The position numbers and the translations under genes were made by a program. The notes below the pieces were generated by a model. The model was not told the DNA's origin. It ran no database searches and saw only the letters and a list, made by a program, of their open reading frames with translations. Positions 49,618 through 58,384 of a DNA stretch of 64,000 nt are shown here, one piece after another (within the stretch, counting starts at the first letter, position 1; every line of letters begins with the position of its first letter). The DNA comes from Acidobacteriota bacterium (GTDB lineage Bacteria > Acidobacteriota > Terriglobia > Terriglobales > Acidobacteriaceae). Location of the stretch: contig JABCZH010000008.1 in assembly GCA_013289795.1 (NCBI GenBank), forward strand, positions 62,001 to 126,000, in the 5' to 3' direction.

Positions 49618-50160
49618 TCAGGCTGCACCTGTCTTGAGATAAGTTTCCAGCTTCATCTGCAACTTCACCATGCCGGCCTGCTCGCCTCCCAGTTGTACGC
49701 TGTCAACCAGGAAAAACATCTGGTCGCGTTCCAGAGAGTTGATAAAGCGGACGAGTTGCAAGTAATCGCCATTCATGTCGGCTTCAATCTGCACCCGCCG
49801 GACGCCCAACGTCTCGGGATCCTTCATGTCGTACCGGATGCTGCTGATCTTTACTCCGGCCTGTCCCGCCAGCTTGCCGATGTTTTCTGAGATCGAAGAA
49901 CCCTCAGCCGGCAGGCGGTCGTTGTAAAACTGATCAATTTGTTTGCGAGCCACCGGGACTTTCTTGTCCAGACCGCGTAGCGGCTCGACCTCGCGAGTCT
50001 TCTGCTGCAATTCCCTCCAGAGTTGGTGGAGTTGGTCCTGGCGCGCCGATTGCGACCCGACCAGCGGCGAAAAGTACACCGCCACCGCGATCACATCTAC
50101 CGCTGCCATTGCCGCCAGAGCGATCTTGACCTTACGCCGGGTCTGCCGGAGATCGGGCAT
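49618..50160 (-). CDS. pilO: type IV pilus assembly protein PilO
   Basis: A 180-residue bitopic inner-membrane protein: one helix (IALAAMAAVDVIAVAVYFSP), a periplasmic coiled coil (QLHQLWRELQQKTREVEPL) and a ferredoxin-like C-domain (GVKISSIRYDMKDPET, VRRVQIEADMNGDYLQLVRF). PilO partners PilN in the alignment subcomplex. Its ATG overlaps the pilN stop by one base (TAATG). Confidence 0.88.
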   Translation of the reverse strand: MPDLRQTRRKVKIALAAMAAVDVIAVAVYFSPLVGSQSARQDQLHQLWRELQQKTREVEPLRGLDKKVPVARKQIDQFYNDRLPAEGSSISENIGKLAGQAGVKISSIRYDMKDPETLGVRRVQIEADMNGDYLQLVRFINSLERDQMFFLVDSVQLGGEQAGMVKLQMKLETYLKTGAA

Positions 50161-50813
50161 TATTGTGCTCCCCCTGATTTGCCGTTTGCGGGGCTTGCGG
50201 GAGCCTTGTTTCCCGGAACTGGGTTACCCGAAGGCGTGCTTCCTGCAACATAGAGCGCGCTGATGCTGAACTTCACCGAATCTCCGGCCGTGGCTCCGGA
50301 ACCGGCCTCCGCGCTTTCCTGCTCGATCTGGGTCTGCTGAAAATGCTGCGACTCTTCCATCTTGCGCACCAAATCGAGCGCACGATCGCGAGAATCTCCG
50401 GCCACCGCCAGCTTGATGGCGAGTTCATTGTCGAGGCCGAACTCAGGCTGGATGGAAACCACGTGCAGCCGTGGCGGCATGACTCTCTCCAGTTCCTCAA
50501 ACACCTGGGTCCACGAGAACGACTTGCGGTAAAACAGGCTATTCAGGAGCTGCGACCGGTCACGAGTCACGCTGTTCTGGGGAAGATTCATGAGAGCTTG
50601 CGCGGCAGCCTTTTCGCCGTCGCGATCCGCAATCTGGTGCAGGTTTTGCCCGATGACACCCTTGTCTTTGTTGGCCGTAACCCAGCCGAGCAGAGTGAAG
50701 TACACCAAGCCCAGGGTCACGATGCCGAGCGCCACCAGCGCGCCGCCCCAGCGGAACCAAAAGCGCCGCCCGTCCTCGTACGGCTGGGTCGCGAGATTGA
50801 TGTCAACGCGCAT
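50160..50813 (-). CDS. pilN: type IV pilus assembly protein PilN
   Basis: 217 residues from the ATG at 50813. The cytoplasmic INLATQPYEDGRRFW is the conserved N-terminal peptide that docks into PilM (family knowledge: INLLP-type motif). A helix (GALVALGIVTLGLVYFTLLG) and a periplasmic domain follow. The start is one base after the pilM stop (TGATATG); a longer upstream reading overlaps pilM and is rejected. Confidence 0.9.
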   Translation of the reverse strand: MRVDINLATQPYEDGRRFWFRWGGALVALGIVTLGLVYFTLLGWVTANKDKGVIGQNLHQIADRDGEKAAAQALMNLPQNSVTRDRSQLLNSLFYRKSFSWTQVFEELERVMPPRLHVVSIQPEFGLDNELAIKLAVAGDSRDRALDLVRKMEESQHFQQTQIEQESAEAGSGATAGDSVKFSISALYVAGSTPSGNPVPGNKAPASPANGKSGGAQ

Positions 50814-50814
50814 A

Positions 50815-51705
50815 TCAGGAAAGCAGTGCCCCCACCACTCCCGCCATCCTCCATTTAGGAACCGAGCCCGCGCCGCTGCCCAGTTGCGCAGCGCCGACCA
50901 GTTCGTGGACTTCCGCGCCGGTTTGGGCGCGCAGCGCTGGCACGGCCCCGCCGACGTCCGCCAGCCCCGCGACGAATATGCGCTCAATGTTCAAGTGATA
51001 AGTATCCTGAAAGAAGACAATCGAGGGATAGACTTCGTCCGCTAGTTGCTCCCCGGAAATAGTCACACCGCGCGGGTTTTCAAGGTTGCGAAAGAGCAAT
51101 AGTTGCTGCTTGTCAAGGATGGCGATGCCGATCGTGCGGGCGTCCACCTTGACCACCAGCGTCGGACGATCGGCGTCTGCTGCGCCGAGAGCCGCCAGCA
51201 TGGAGGGCAACACCACTCCCGGACTGTAGCCGGCCTCGCGGAAGACGGATTCGTATTCTTCGATGACGCTGGTAAGGGCCACGGCCGCGACCAACCGGAC
51301 TCCGCTGCTGGAGGTTTGCGTGTGATAAGAAATCTTGGCCTTGTCCACATCAAAGGGAAGCGACTTCTTCAGCCGGAAGCGCACTACGCCTTCGGCGTCG
51401 TCGCGCTTGGTGGGCAGAGAGTCAAAATCGAGCAGTACCACGCGGATGGCGGCGTCGGGCAGAACGGCAATTACGTCGCGGTACCGGCCGCTCAGGCTGT
51501 CCAGAGTCTGGCGGACGGAGTCGAGAATACGCCCGCGGTCGCGCAGATTGGCCTCGACCATGTCCGGGACAACGCAACCGGGAGCGAGTTCGCTGGCGGC
51601 GCACATATCGACCGTGCCCGGCTCCGATATCCGGGCGGCAAGCACACGGTCGGCTGCAACTTCGCAAGCCAACTGCGGTTTTGATGTCATCCCCATCTTC
51701 GACAC
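50815..51705 (-). CDS. pilM: type IV pilus assembly protein PilM
   Basis: A 296-residue actin-like cytoplasmic protein that binds PilN and ATP. Seen are VIAVLPDAAIRVVLLDFDSLP, RFRLKKSLPFDVDKAKISYH, a nucleotide-binding VVKVDARTIGIAIL region and IFVAGLADVGGAVPAL, consistent with an FtsA/PilM fold. It starts a pilMNO block, 114 bases downstream of the pilB gene. Confidence 0.88.
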   Translation of the reverse strand: MSKMGMTSKPQLACEVAADRVLAARISEPGTVDMCAASELAPGCVVPDMVEANLRDRGRILDSVRQTLDSLSGRYRDVIAVLPDAAIRVVLLDFDSLPTKRDDAEGVVRFRLKKSLPFDVDKAKISYHTQTSSSGVRLVAAVALTSVIEEYESVFREAGYSPGVVLPSMLAALGAADADRPTLVVKVDARTIGIAILDKQQLLLFRNLENPRGVTISGEQLADEVYPSIVFFQDTYHLNIERIFVAGLADVGGAVPALRAQTGAEVHELVGAAQLGSGAGSVPKWRMAGVVGALLS

Positions 51706-51819
51706 TACTCCCCGTACCTATAAGTAGAACGCTGTGGTGCGAATAATTGCAATATCTCGAAGGGCACTTGAAGGAATGGCCTAAAGGGGCGGCATCCTCA
51801 ATCCGCACTTCTGAGCTTT

Positions 51820-53490
51820 CTAGCGGCTGCTTTCGATGAATGTGACTTTATTGATCTCTTTTAGCGTGGTCAGCCCCAATCGCACTTTATCGAGGGCGGA
51901 CTCACGCAGGAACCGCATCCCCTCTTCGCGGGCGGCGCGGCGGATCTCCGAAGTCGGTTTCTTGAGCAGGATCAGCTCACGCACGCGGTCGCTCAGGTTC
52001 AGCAATTCATGAATCGCAGTACGCCCGCGGAACCCGGTTCCGGCGCACTCAATGCATCCCTGGCCTTCATAGAAGGCGACTTTGGACCATTGTTCGAAAT
52101 CCAGCCCGCTGGCTTCCAGCGTCTCCTTGTCATATTCCATCTGGGTACGGCAGGATTCGCAAATCAGCCGGACCAGGCGTTGCGCCAGAATGCAGTTCAG
52201 CGCGGAAACGAAGTTGTAGGCCTCAACCCCCATGTTGAGAAAGCGGCCGATCACGTCCACCACGTTATTGGCGTGGACGGTGGTGAAGACCAGGTGACCG
52301 GTGAGGGCCGACTGAATGGCGATTTGCGCGGTCTCGGTGTCGCGGATTTCGCCGACCATGATTTTGTCCGGGTCATGGCGCAAGATGGAGCGCAATCCAC
52401 GGGCGAAAGTCAGGCCCTTTTTCTCGTTGACCGGAATCTGGGTGATGCCGCGAATCTGGTATTCCACCGGGTCTTCAATGGTGATGATCTTGTCTTCGTC
52501 GGTCTTGATCTCGCTGACCGCGGCGTACAGCGTGGTGGTCTTGCCGCTGCCCGTGGGCCCGGTCACCAGCACCATGCCGTAGGGTTCCTTTATGTAGCGG
52601 CGGAATTGACGCAGGTCTTGCTCGTCGAAACCCACCACATCGAGCGTGAGCTTGTGGAACTTCTCGCTCATCGACTCTTTGTCGAGCACGCGGAGCACAG
52701 CGTCTTCGCCGTGAATCGAGGGCATGATGGAGACACGAAAGTCGATGGGGCGCTCGGGAGTGCCGTACTTCACGCGGAAACGGCCGTCCTGCGGCACGCG
52801 TCGTTCGGAAATATCCAACTCGCTCATGACCTTGATACGAGAAATGATTGTCGAGTGGTGCTCCTTGGCGATGGGCGGCATGGCCTGCGTGAGCACGCCG
52901 TCAATGCGGAACTTGATGCACACGGAATCGTCGCGAGTCTCGATGTGAATGTCACTGGCGCGCCGCTGCAAAGCGGTGAAGATGGTGGTATCGACCAGGC
53001 GAATAATGGGGCTGATGTCGCCCTGCGCGGTTAGGCGGTCGATGGAGATGCTTTCGTCGGCGGCGCCGTCCTCTTCGTGGATCACGTCCAGAGCGAAGCC
53101 TTCGCTGGCATCTTCGAGCACGCGCTTGGACTGCTCGGTCTTCTTGAGAATCTCGCGAATCTGGCCGAGGGTAGCGACTTTTGTGAGGATGCGTTTGCCC
53201 AGCAGCAGGCTGATCTCATCGATCATCATCAACTGGCTGGGATCGGCAATGGCGATGGCCAGCCTGCCATCTTCGATCTCTTCGAGAGGCACGAAGTCGT
53301 AGCGGAACATCAGGTGGACGGGAATGTTCTTGAACAGGTCGTGATGGAGTTGGAAATTGTGCAAGTCCACGAACTGGCAGCGATAACGGCGGGCGATGTC
53401 CTGCGCCTTTTCCAATTCTTCACTCGGGACCGCGGGAGTACCGTTGCCCCCGCCTACGAATACGGTTTTGTTTTCTGCCGTGCCTGCCAT
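51820..53490 (-). CDS. pilB: PilB/GspE assembly ATPase
   Basis: A 556-residue secretion/assembly ATPase. An N-terminal MshEN-like domain is followed by the core with Walker A GPTGSGKT (311-318), the Asp box (RASDIHIE), Walker B (IMVGEIRDTETA) and a C-terminal Cys4 zinc motif (ICESCRTQ and CIECAGTG). It powers pilus or pseudopilus extension. 21 bases separate it from the upstream pilC. Confidence 0.93.
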   Translation of the reverse strand: MAGTAENKTVFVGGGNGTPAVPSEELEKAQDIARRYRCQFVDLHNFQLHHDLFKNIPVHLMFRYDFVPLEEIEDGRLAIAIADPSQLMMIDEISLLLGKRILTKVATLGQIREILKKTEQSKRVLEDASEGFALDVIHEEDGAADESISIDRLTAQGDISPIIRLVDTTIFTALQRRASDIHIETRDDSVCIKFRIDGVLTQAMPPIAKEHHSTIISRIKVMSELDISERRVPQDGRFRVKYGTPERPIDFRVSIMPSIHGEDAVLRVLDKESMSEKFHKLTLDVVGFDEQDLRQFRRYIKEPYGMVLVTGPTGSGKTTTLYAAVSEIKTDEDKIITIEDPVEYQIRGITQIPVNEKKGLTFARGLRSILRHDPDKIMVGEIRDTETAQIAIQSALTGHLVFTTVHANNVVDVIGRFLNMGVEAYNFVSALNCILAQRLVRLICESCRTQMEYDKETLEASGLDFEQWSKVAFYEGQGCIECAGTGFRGRTAIHELLNLSDRVRELILLKKPTSEIRRAAREEGMRFLRESALDKVRLGLTTLKEINKVTFIESSR

Positions 53491-53511
53491 TTATGTACGC
53501 ACCTTCCGCTA

Positions 53512-54717
53512 TCAGTGAATGCTTGATCCCAGGGTGAAAATGGGCAGATACAGCGAAATCAGGATTCCGCCCACAAACACCGCCATAACGATGAGGATAA
53601 CGGGCTCGACCAGAGCCATGGCCGCGCCCAGCGCGGTCTGCACATCTTCCTCATAAAACTCCGCCACCGAATTCAACATGGCCGGCAAAGCGCCGGTGGA
53701 CTCGCCGACTTCGATCATCTCGACCGATAAGTCCGGAAACATCTTTTGTTCTTCCAGGCTCTTGGCCAGTCCCTGGCCTTCGCGTACACGGACAGCAGCC
53801 ACGTTGATTCCGTTCAGAATGCGGCGGCTGCTCATCGAAGCCCCAGCAGTCTCGAGCGAAGGAACCAGCGGCATGCCGCCGGCCAGCAGAGTGGAGAGCA
53901 TGCGGGAAAAACTCGCTACTTGGTACTTTAGCCAGATCTCGCCTAGCAAGGGAAGCCTTAAGATAGCGCCATCAATGGTGGCCGCACCATTGTCGGTTTT
54001 TTGCCAATACCAGAAGCCCACACCCGCGGCCACCACGGCGACGACCGCGAAGGGCGCGTAGGCTTGTGCGTGGATGCCGAGATTCAGCATGATCTGTGTG
54101 ATCTCCGGCAGCTGCGCGTGCATATCTTCGTAAAGCTTGGCAAACTGCGGCACCACGTAAGTCACAAGAAAAATCATCATGCAAAATACTACGGTGACCA
54201 GCAGCGTGGGATAAACCAGCGAGACCGCCAGCTTCTTCTTGAAAGTCAAAGCAAGTCTTTGGAAAGCGATGTAGCGGGAAAGCACTTCTTCCATGTTGCC
54301 GCTTTTTTCGCCGGCCAAGAGCGTGGTCGAGTGAATGCGGGGGAACGCACCCTGCGCCGCAAATGCATCGGAAAGCAGTTCGCCTCCCTTCACCCGGTCG
54401 CGCACGTTTTGCAAGAGACTTTGAAAATACTTATTCCTCTGCCGCTTGATCAGCAAATCCAGCGAACTGAGGATGGGCAAGCCGGCCTTGATCAGCGTCA
54501 GAAATTGCTGGTTGAAGATGACGAACTGGCTCTGTTTGACTTTACCGCGTCGCCGGACGGTGAGGTCTCCGGAAAGCAGGGTGCGGGGCTTAACCCAATA
54601 AACCAGGAACCCTTGCTGCACCAGGCGGTCGCGAACCTCGGCCTCGGAATATCCGTTCTCCACCTGCTGGAGAAGGCGCCCGCGCTCGTCGGCTGCTTTG
54701 ATCAGGAATTCGGCCAT
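53512..54717 (-). CDS. pilC: PilC/GspF inner-membrane assembly protein
   Basis: About 401 residues from MAEFLIKAADERGRLLQQ, the usual family start; the open frame extends 13 codons further upstream. Two GspF domains, each with membrane helices, share the motif LLAGEKSGNMEEVL/EVGESTGALPAMLN. It anchors the ATPase at the inner membrane. First gene of the operon. Confidence 0.92.
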   Translation of the reverse strand: MAEFLIKAADERGRLLQQVENGYSEAEVRDRLVQQGFLVYWVKPRTLLSGDLTVRRRGKVKQSQFVIFNQQFLTLIKAGLPILSSLDLLIKRQRNKYFQSLLQNVRDRVKGGELLSDAFAAQGAFPRIHSTTLLAGEKSGNMEEVLSRYIAFQRLALTFKKKLAVSLVYPTLLVTVVFCMMIFLVTYVVPQFAKLYEDMHAQLPEITQIMLNLGIHAQAYAPFAVVAVVAAGVGFWYWQKTDNGAATIDGAILRLPLLGEIWLKYQVASFSRMLSTLLAGGMPLVPSLETAGASMSSRRILNGINVAAVRVREGQGLAKSLEEQKMFPDLSVEMIEVGESTGALPAMLNSVAEFYEEDVQTALGAAMALVEPVILIVMAVFVGGILISLYLPIFTLGSSIH

Positions 54718-54852
54718 GCTGTCGTCCGGCTGCTGTTCCCCACCCAAGTTTAACATTCGGTATCGTGAAACCTGTGTTAATTGCCCGTCAAAGCATTCCG
54801 GGGGTAATGGGCTTGGGCGGAAGTCGTTCTACTAAGCCAAAATACTGAAAAT

Positions 54853-54881
54853 ATTATACTTAATCGCCATCACGGCGCGAA
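54853..54881 (-). promoter_or_regulatory. possible promoter of the pilus operon
   Basis: On the minus strand a consensus TATAAT (54858-54853) stands 17 bases after a poor -35, TTCGCG. It lies about 135 bases ahead of pilC and overlaps the end of lolA. Weak on the -35 side. Confidence 0.35.
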
Positions 54882-55532
54882 GTTGCCGTCGATCACTTCG
54901 ACTCCCGGAGGCACCACGAACCGGAAGCTCTGGTCATCAATTTTCCCATCTTCGGTCTGCCTCTGGAAGCGGAATTCCGTACTGGAGCCATCGGTCTCTT
55001 CCAGTACGATGCGGGCGATCCAGCCGGCAGGCGTCACCTCGAGGAGTACTCGGTTGACCTGACCCGCCATGGCCTGCGGTACGCCTCTGAGAACCACGTT
55101 GCCCGCAGTCAAAGGGGCGACGTCTGGATCTGGCGAGAGACCGGACAACTCCTTTTCCAGCTTGGTTTTACCCAGGAGGAACGCCAGTGGCGACCGGAGA
55201 TCATCGAGTTGTCGCACTGGCGTCCTCCGTACCTGAGGTTCGCCTGGCACGTAAAACCAGGCGCTCTTTCCGTCGCTGACGAACAGCTTCTCTCGGGGAG
55301 AACGGTATTGCCAACGCATCTTGCCAGGTTTTTTTAACCAAAGTGTTCCCGATTCAGTCCGTTCCATTCCGGCCCCGCGATAGATTTCGGTGAAGTCGGC
55401 TTGAAGGGTTTGGAGATGGTTGTAGCGGGCATCGACGGCAGCGGCGACGGTGTGGACGGAGGGAGTGGGGGCGGTTAGAGTCGTGACTGTTAGGAGGAAG
55501 ACAAGCTTAAGCAGGATGGAATTAGGGACCAC
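54870..55532 (-). CDS. LolA-like outer-membrane lipoprotein carrier
   Basis: A 220-residue exported protein: signal peptide (ILLKLVFLLTVTTLTAPTP), then YNHLQTLQADFTEIYRGAG, GTLWLKKPGKMRWQYRSPREKLFVSDGKSAWFYVP and a long beta-sheet fold, matching LolA. LolA ferries lipoproteins through the periplasm to the outer membrane. The LolD-type ATPase at 888-1595 is from the same broad pathway, but the genes are far apart. Confidence 0.88.
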   Translation of the reverse strand: MVPNSILLKLVFLLTVTTLTAPTPSVHTVAAAVDARYNHLQTLQADFTEIYRGAGMERTESGTLWLKKPGKMRWQYRSPREKLFVSDGKSAWFYVPGEPQVRRTPVRQLDDLRSPLAFLLGKTKLEKELSGLSPDPDVAPLTAGNVVLRGVPQAMAGQVNRVLLEVTPAGWIARIVLEETDGSSTEFRFQRQTEDGKIDDQSFRFVVPPGVEVIDGNFAP

Positions 55533-55644
55533 GCCACTAGTTTACCGGATGACTGGGTGGCCCGATTAGCGTGGCACCGACATCTGCGGTATCTTCTTGC
55601 GGGATTCCGTGCTCCCAACTCATGATTAGCGCGAGAGGAGAACT

Positions 55645-55809
55645 ATGCCGGAACAACTTCCAAGACTGAAACGGAGCAATCAGCCCGTACTCTGCAACAA
55701 GTGCGGCAAGGAGTTTAGGGGTGAAGAGATGAACCAACATTCGGTTGAAACAGGGCACGAGGAGTTTTACCTCAAACCTGCTTCAGTCCCTAAAGGAGGA
55801 GAGAGATGA
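55645..55809 (+). CDS. 54-residue zinc finger protein
   Basis: A tiny gene with a strong ribosome site (GAGAGGAG, five bases before the ATG). The product has C17 and C20 (LCNKCGKEF) and H32 and H38 (MNQHSVETGHEEF), a classic C2H2-like zinc finger layout, with little else. Its TGA overlaps the ATG of the next small gene (ATGA), so the two are coupled. It could bind DNA, RNA or a protein partner; eukaryote-like single C2H2 fingers also occur in bacterial Ros-type and small regulators. Confidence 0.72.
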   Translation: MPEQLPRLKRSNQPVLCNKCGKEFRGEEMNQHSVETGHEEFYLKPASVPKGGER

Positions 55810-56042
55810 AACCGTTTTCCCCAGGGTTCGCGATCGTCGCGGCCCTCGCACTGGGGGCAAGCCTGATCCCCACTAAGAACCAAAGCGAGTCCGCTCAGTC
55901 ACGGAGTGTTGCCCCAGCGCCATTCGCAGTGCCCGACGAACCGCACCTTCACACCGAGAACGATCCTTGTATAGTGTTGCTGGTTGGCCGAGCTGCGTCA
56001 GAGGCATTTACCAGCACGGGCGCGTTGACAGTGATGACGTAG
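55806..56042 (+). CDS. small exported or membrane hypothetical protein
   Basis: A 78-residue protein with an N-terminal hydrophobic helix (FAIVAALALGASLI) that could be a signal anchor, then a Ser/Pro/Glu-rich stretch and a second hydrophobic patch (CIVLLVGRAASEAF). GGAGGAGAG precedes the ATG, within the end of the zinc finger gene. No family recognised. Confidence 0.55.
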   Translation: MKPFSPGFAIVAALALGASLIPTKNQSESAQSRSVAPAPFAVPDEPHLHTENDPCIVLLVGRAASEAFTSTGALTVMT

Positions 56043-56093
56043 CACACGCGGCGCGGGCATAGCGCACTCGACGAAGAAGGCAGGAGGAAAACA

Positions 56094-56471
56094 ATGAAAG
56101 TCACCTCTGCGATTCTGCTGGGGATAACACTATGCGTTTCGGCACTTGCGCAAGATTCCGGACTTAGAACGACCGGAACGGATCTTGTCCATCAGTGCGC
56201 TGATCGCAAGTTGACCAAAAAGAGTGCCGTGGAGGCGGCTATTGAAGCCCAGGAGATCGGATACGGCATGGGTTACTGTTTTGGCGTAATTAACACTGCG
56301 TCAGAAATCTTACAGGTCCACGGAGAGATTCACTTGCCGGATGGCGACGTGACCTTCGAACAAGTCAAGAAAATCGTCACGAACTATCTGGATGCACATC
56401 CTGAAGAATGGCAAAAGCCCGCGTCAGCTGTGGTTACCAAGGCTCTGAAGCAAGCATGGGGTTCCAAGTAG
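56094..56471 (+). CDS. exported Rap1a/Tai-like protein
   Basis: A 125-residue protein: signal peptide (AILLGITLCVSALAQ), then LVHQCADRKL, GYGMGYCFGVI and HLPDGDVTFEQVKKIVTNYLDAHPEEW. The two conserved Cys and the CxGxI/LPDGVTFEQ pattern fit the Rap1a/Tai immunity-like family, which includes type VI secretion amidase inhibitors. A strong GGAGG precedes the ATG. It follows the zinc finger and small exported genes and may form one unit with them. Confidence 0.78.
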   Translation: MKVTSAILLGITLCVSALAQDSGLRTTGTDLVHQCADRKLTKKSAVEAAIEAQEIGYGMGYCFGVINTASEILQVHGEIHLPDGDVTFEQVKKIVTNYLDAHPEEWQKPASAVVTKALKQAWGSK

Positions 56472-56676
56472 GACGGGCGAAGACAGCTGTCTGATCAGAC
56501 GGCCGGTCACCTGGACTCCCTGTGATCGGTGGACGCATGCGCCTTCATATAAGCCTGCAGGATGACATTGATACGTGTCTGGTAGCCCCGTTGCCGGAGC
56601 CATGTCCAAGATAGTTTTTGACCTGGGCCCCGGAACGTCTTACGATGGCTTCAAGGGAATCGAACTAGCCGTGGAC

Positions 56677-56916
56677 ATGATCCCACTCAAACCGGAGCGT
56701 AAAGCGCAGTTGGAAGAGTATGCCAAACGGCGTGGTCAGGACCCTGCAACCGCCCTTGACGATGCTCTGGCGACTTATCTGGAGTGGGAGCGGCAAGACT
56801 TCGCGGAAGCAGTTGAGGGAATACTTCAAGCTTCCGAAGACGTAAAGGCTGGTCGCACCCGACCCGCCGGCGAATTCCTCGCGGACCTGCGCCGCAAGCA
56901 TGACCTTCCGCGTTGA
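56677..56916 (+). CDS. ParD/RelB-like antitoxin
   Basis: 79 residues from the ATG at 56677 (MIPLKPERKAQLEEYAKRRG), a helical acidic protein with DDALATYLEWERQDFAEA, typical of ParD/RelB/CopG-like antitoxins; a start at 56602 would add 25 residues. It overlaps the toxin gene by 17 bases. Such antitoxins bind the operator and neutralise the toxin. Confidence 0.72.
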   Translation: MIPLKPERKAQLEEYAKRRGQDPATALDDALATYLEWERQDFAEAVEGILQASEDVKAGRTRPAGEFLADLRRKHDLPR

Positions 56917-57211
56917 AGTGACCGCCGCAGCTGATCAGGACGGGGATGCGATCCTTGACTGGCTGCTGTCGCATCAGGCCGGAGACGCCGGCATCCGGTG
57001 GTTTCTGGATCTACAAAATGCGATCGCATCGCTCGCTGAGTTTCCGAAGCGGTGCCCGCTAGCTCCGGAGAGCGCGATTTTTCCCTTCGAAGTGCGTCAC
57101 CTGTTCTACGGCCACTCGCCCCATGTGTATCGGATTCTATTCACGATTGAGGGCGATGTTGTATTCGTCCTGCACATTCGCCACGGGCGTCGTCAGCCGC
57201 TTAAGCCCTAA
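56900..57211 (+). CDS. ParE/RelE-superfamily toxin
   Basis: A 103-residue toxin of the ParE/RelE fold: EVTAAADQDGDAILDWL, WFLDLQNAIASLAEFPKRCP, LFYGHSPHVYRILFTIEGD and VFVLHIRHGRRQPL. The Arg/His-rich C-terminus (RHGRR) is usual. ParE members poison gyrase and RelE members cut mRNA; the branch here is not certain. Confidence 0.82.
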   Translation: MTFRVEVTAAADQDGDAILDWLLSHQAGDAGIRWFLDLQNAIASLAEFPKRCPLAPESAIFPFEVRHLFYGHSPHVYRILFTIEGDVVFVLHIRHGRRQPLKP

Positions 57212-57225
57212 GCCCGCGCTCCCCG

Positions 57226-57468
57226 CTAATTACGACGACCGCTATCGATCAACTGCCGGATTGAGGTCTTACCCAGAGTGATGCCCTTGCGGAGTCGACG
57301 AATCTCGCGAACCACATCGCCGAGATCGGTATTGTGCGCATCATTGATCGGAACCAGGGTGGCAACTGGGACTCCCCGCACCGTAATCTGAAACGTCTCT
57401 CCTTGGGATGCTCGCTTCAGCAAGTCTGTGAGATGAGTTCTTGCGTCGGATACGCCAATGATCATCAT
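57226..57468 (-). CDS. Phd/YefM-type antitoxin
   Basis: An 80-residue protein from the ATG at 57468 (MMIIGVSDARTHLTDLLKRA), with GETFQITVRGVPVATLVPI, the typical N-terminal domain of Phd/YefM antitoxins. No toxin gene is adjacent on its strand, so it may be orphan or pair with a distant toxin. It converges on the ParE-like gene. Confidence 0.75.
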   Translation of the reverse strand: MMIIGVSDARTHLTDLLKRASQGETFQITVRGVPVATLVPINDAHNTDLGDVVREIRRLRKGITLGKTSIRQLIDSGRRN

Positions 57469-57491
57469 GAAGCTGGCCTTAATTAGTCTAC

Positions 57492-58271
57492 TCACTCGTT
57501 GTCGGTTTTGCGAGAACTGCGGAACATCGAATACTGGTGCGTGCCCCCGATCTTTTTCAGCCATTTGCCGTCAGCCAGCACATGCTCCAGCACAGGGTTG
57601 TGGTACAGCACAAACAGCGGCCGGGGATGTTCTCGCAACGATTGTTCCAGGTTGGCAATCAATTGCACCAACCCGGGCTCCGGCAGCGGATTGAACAAAT
57701 AAAGCACGGTCGGTTCGGGCGGAAAGACGAATTCGCGAGCGTCGCCACAGATGGATTCAATCGCCAAGCACCGCTGAGAGTCGCTCCTGTACTTGCGGAT
57801 ATTCTCCCGCGCCACGCGATTCAATTCAGGCAGGAGTTCTACGCCGACGATGCGGCGGAACGGATAGTCGGACGCCATGAGCAAAGTCCGTCCCTTGCCC
57901 GAGCCGATGTCGATGAAGATAAAATCGCGAAAGTCGATCTTGAGGGTTGCCAGCATTTCCTGAAACAGCGGCGGATCGGTTGGTTGGTAAGGCGAGTGCA
58001 ACAGCCCGAGCAGACGATCACGCCAGCCGACGGTTGCACCGGTCGTGTCCACACGATGATCCCAGTCGTAGTCCATGTCGCCGTAGCGCTGGCGGCGGCG
58101 CGCAGGCAGGGAATCGCGCAGGAACTCCCAGGCAACGCTCAAGAATTCTTTCAAGGTGGAGGGGATTCCGTTACGAGCGGACTGTCGCGCGAACCAGTCA
58201 CGAAGGGCGGTTGTCAAGCGAATATCGGGGCCGGAGAAGGGAGGCATAGGTTGCCCTGAGATTCTACCCAT
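57492..58271 (-). CDS. class I SAM-dependent methyltransferase-like protein
   Basis: 259 residues from the ATG at 58271; another start is at 58247. The SAM-binding motif I is FIFIDIGSGKGRTLLMAS, followed by GVELLPELNRVARENI (motif II) and TVLYLFNPLPEPG (motif IV-like). The acidic residue at the end of motif II suits SAM ribose binding. The fold resembles DOT1-like and small-molecule methyltransferases; the substrate is unknown. The open frame extends 61 codons further upstream without start support. Confidence 0.82.
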   Translation of the reverse strand: MGRISGQPMPPFSGPDIRLTTALRDWFARQSARNGIPSTLKEFLSVAWEFLRDSLPARRRQRYGDMDYDWDHRVDTTGATVGWRDRLLGLLHSPYQPTDPPLFQEMLATLKIDFRDFIFIDIGSGKGRTLLMASDYPFRRIVGVELLPELNRVARENIRKYRSDSQRCLAIESICGDAREFVFPPEPTVLYLFNPLPEPGLVQLIANLEQSLREHPRPLFVLYHNPVLEHVLADGKWLKKIGGTHQYSMFRSSRKTDNE

Positions 58272-58384
58272 GCGTGAGCGGGTTCTGCGTTGAATTCCGC
58301 GAGTGACGAAGGTGTGCTTCCGTGGTTCCCGCACGCTCCTGAGCGCAGCCTCGCCAATATAATGGCGCACACGAGGGAAATACT

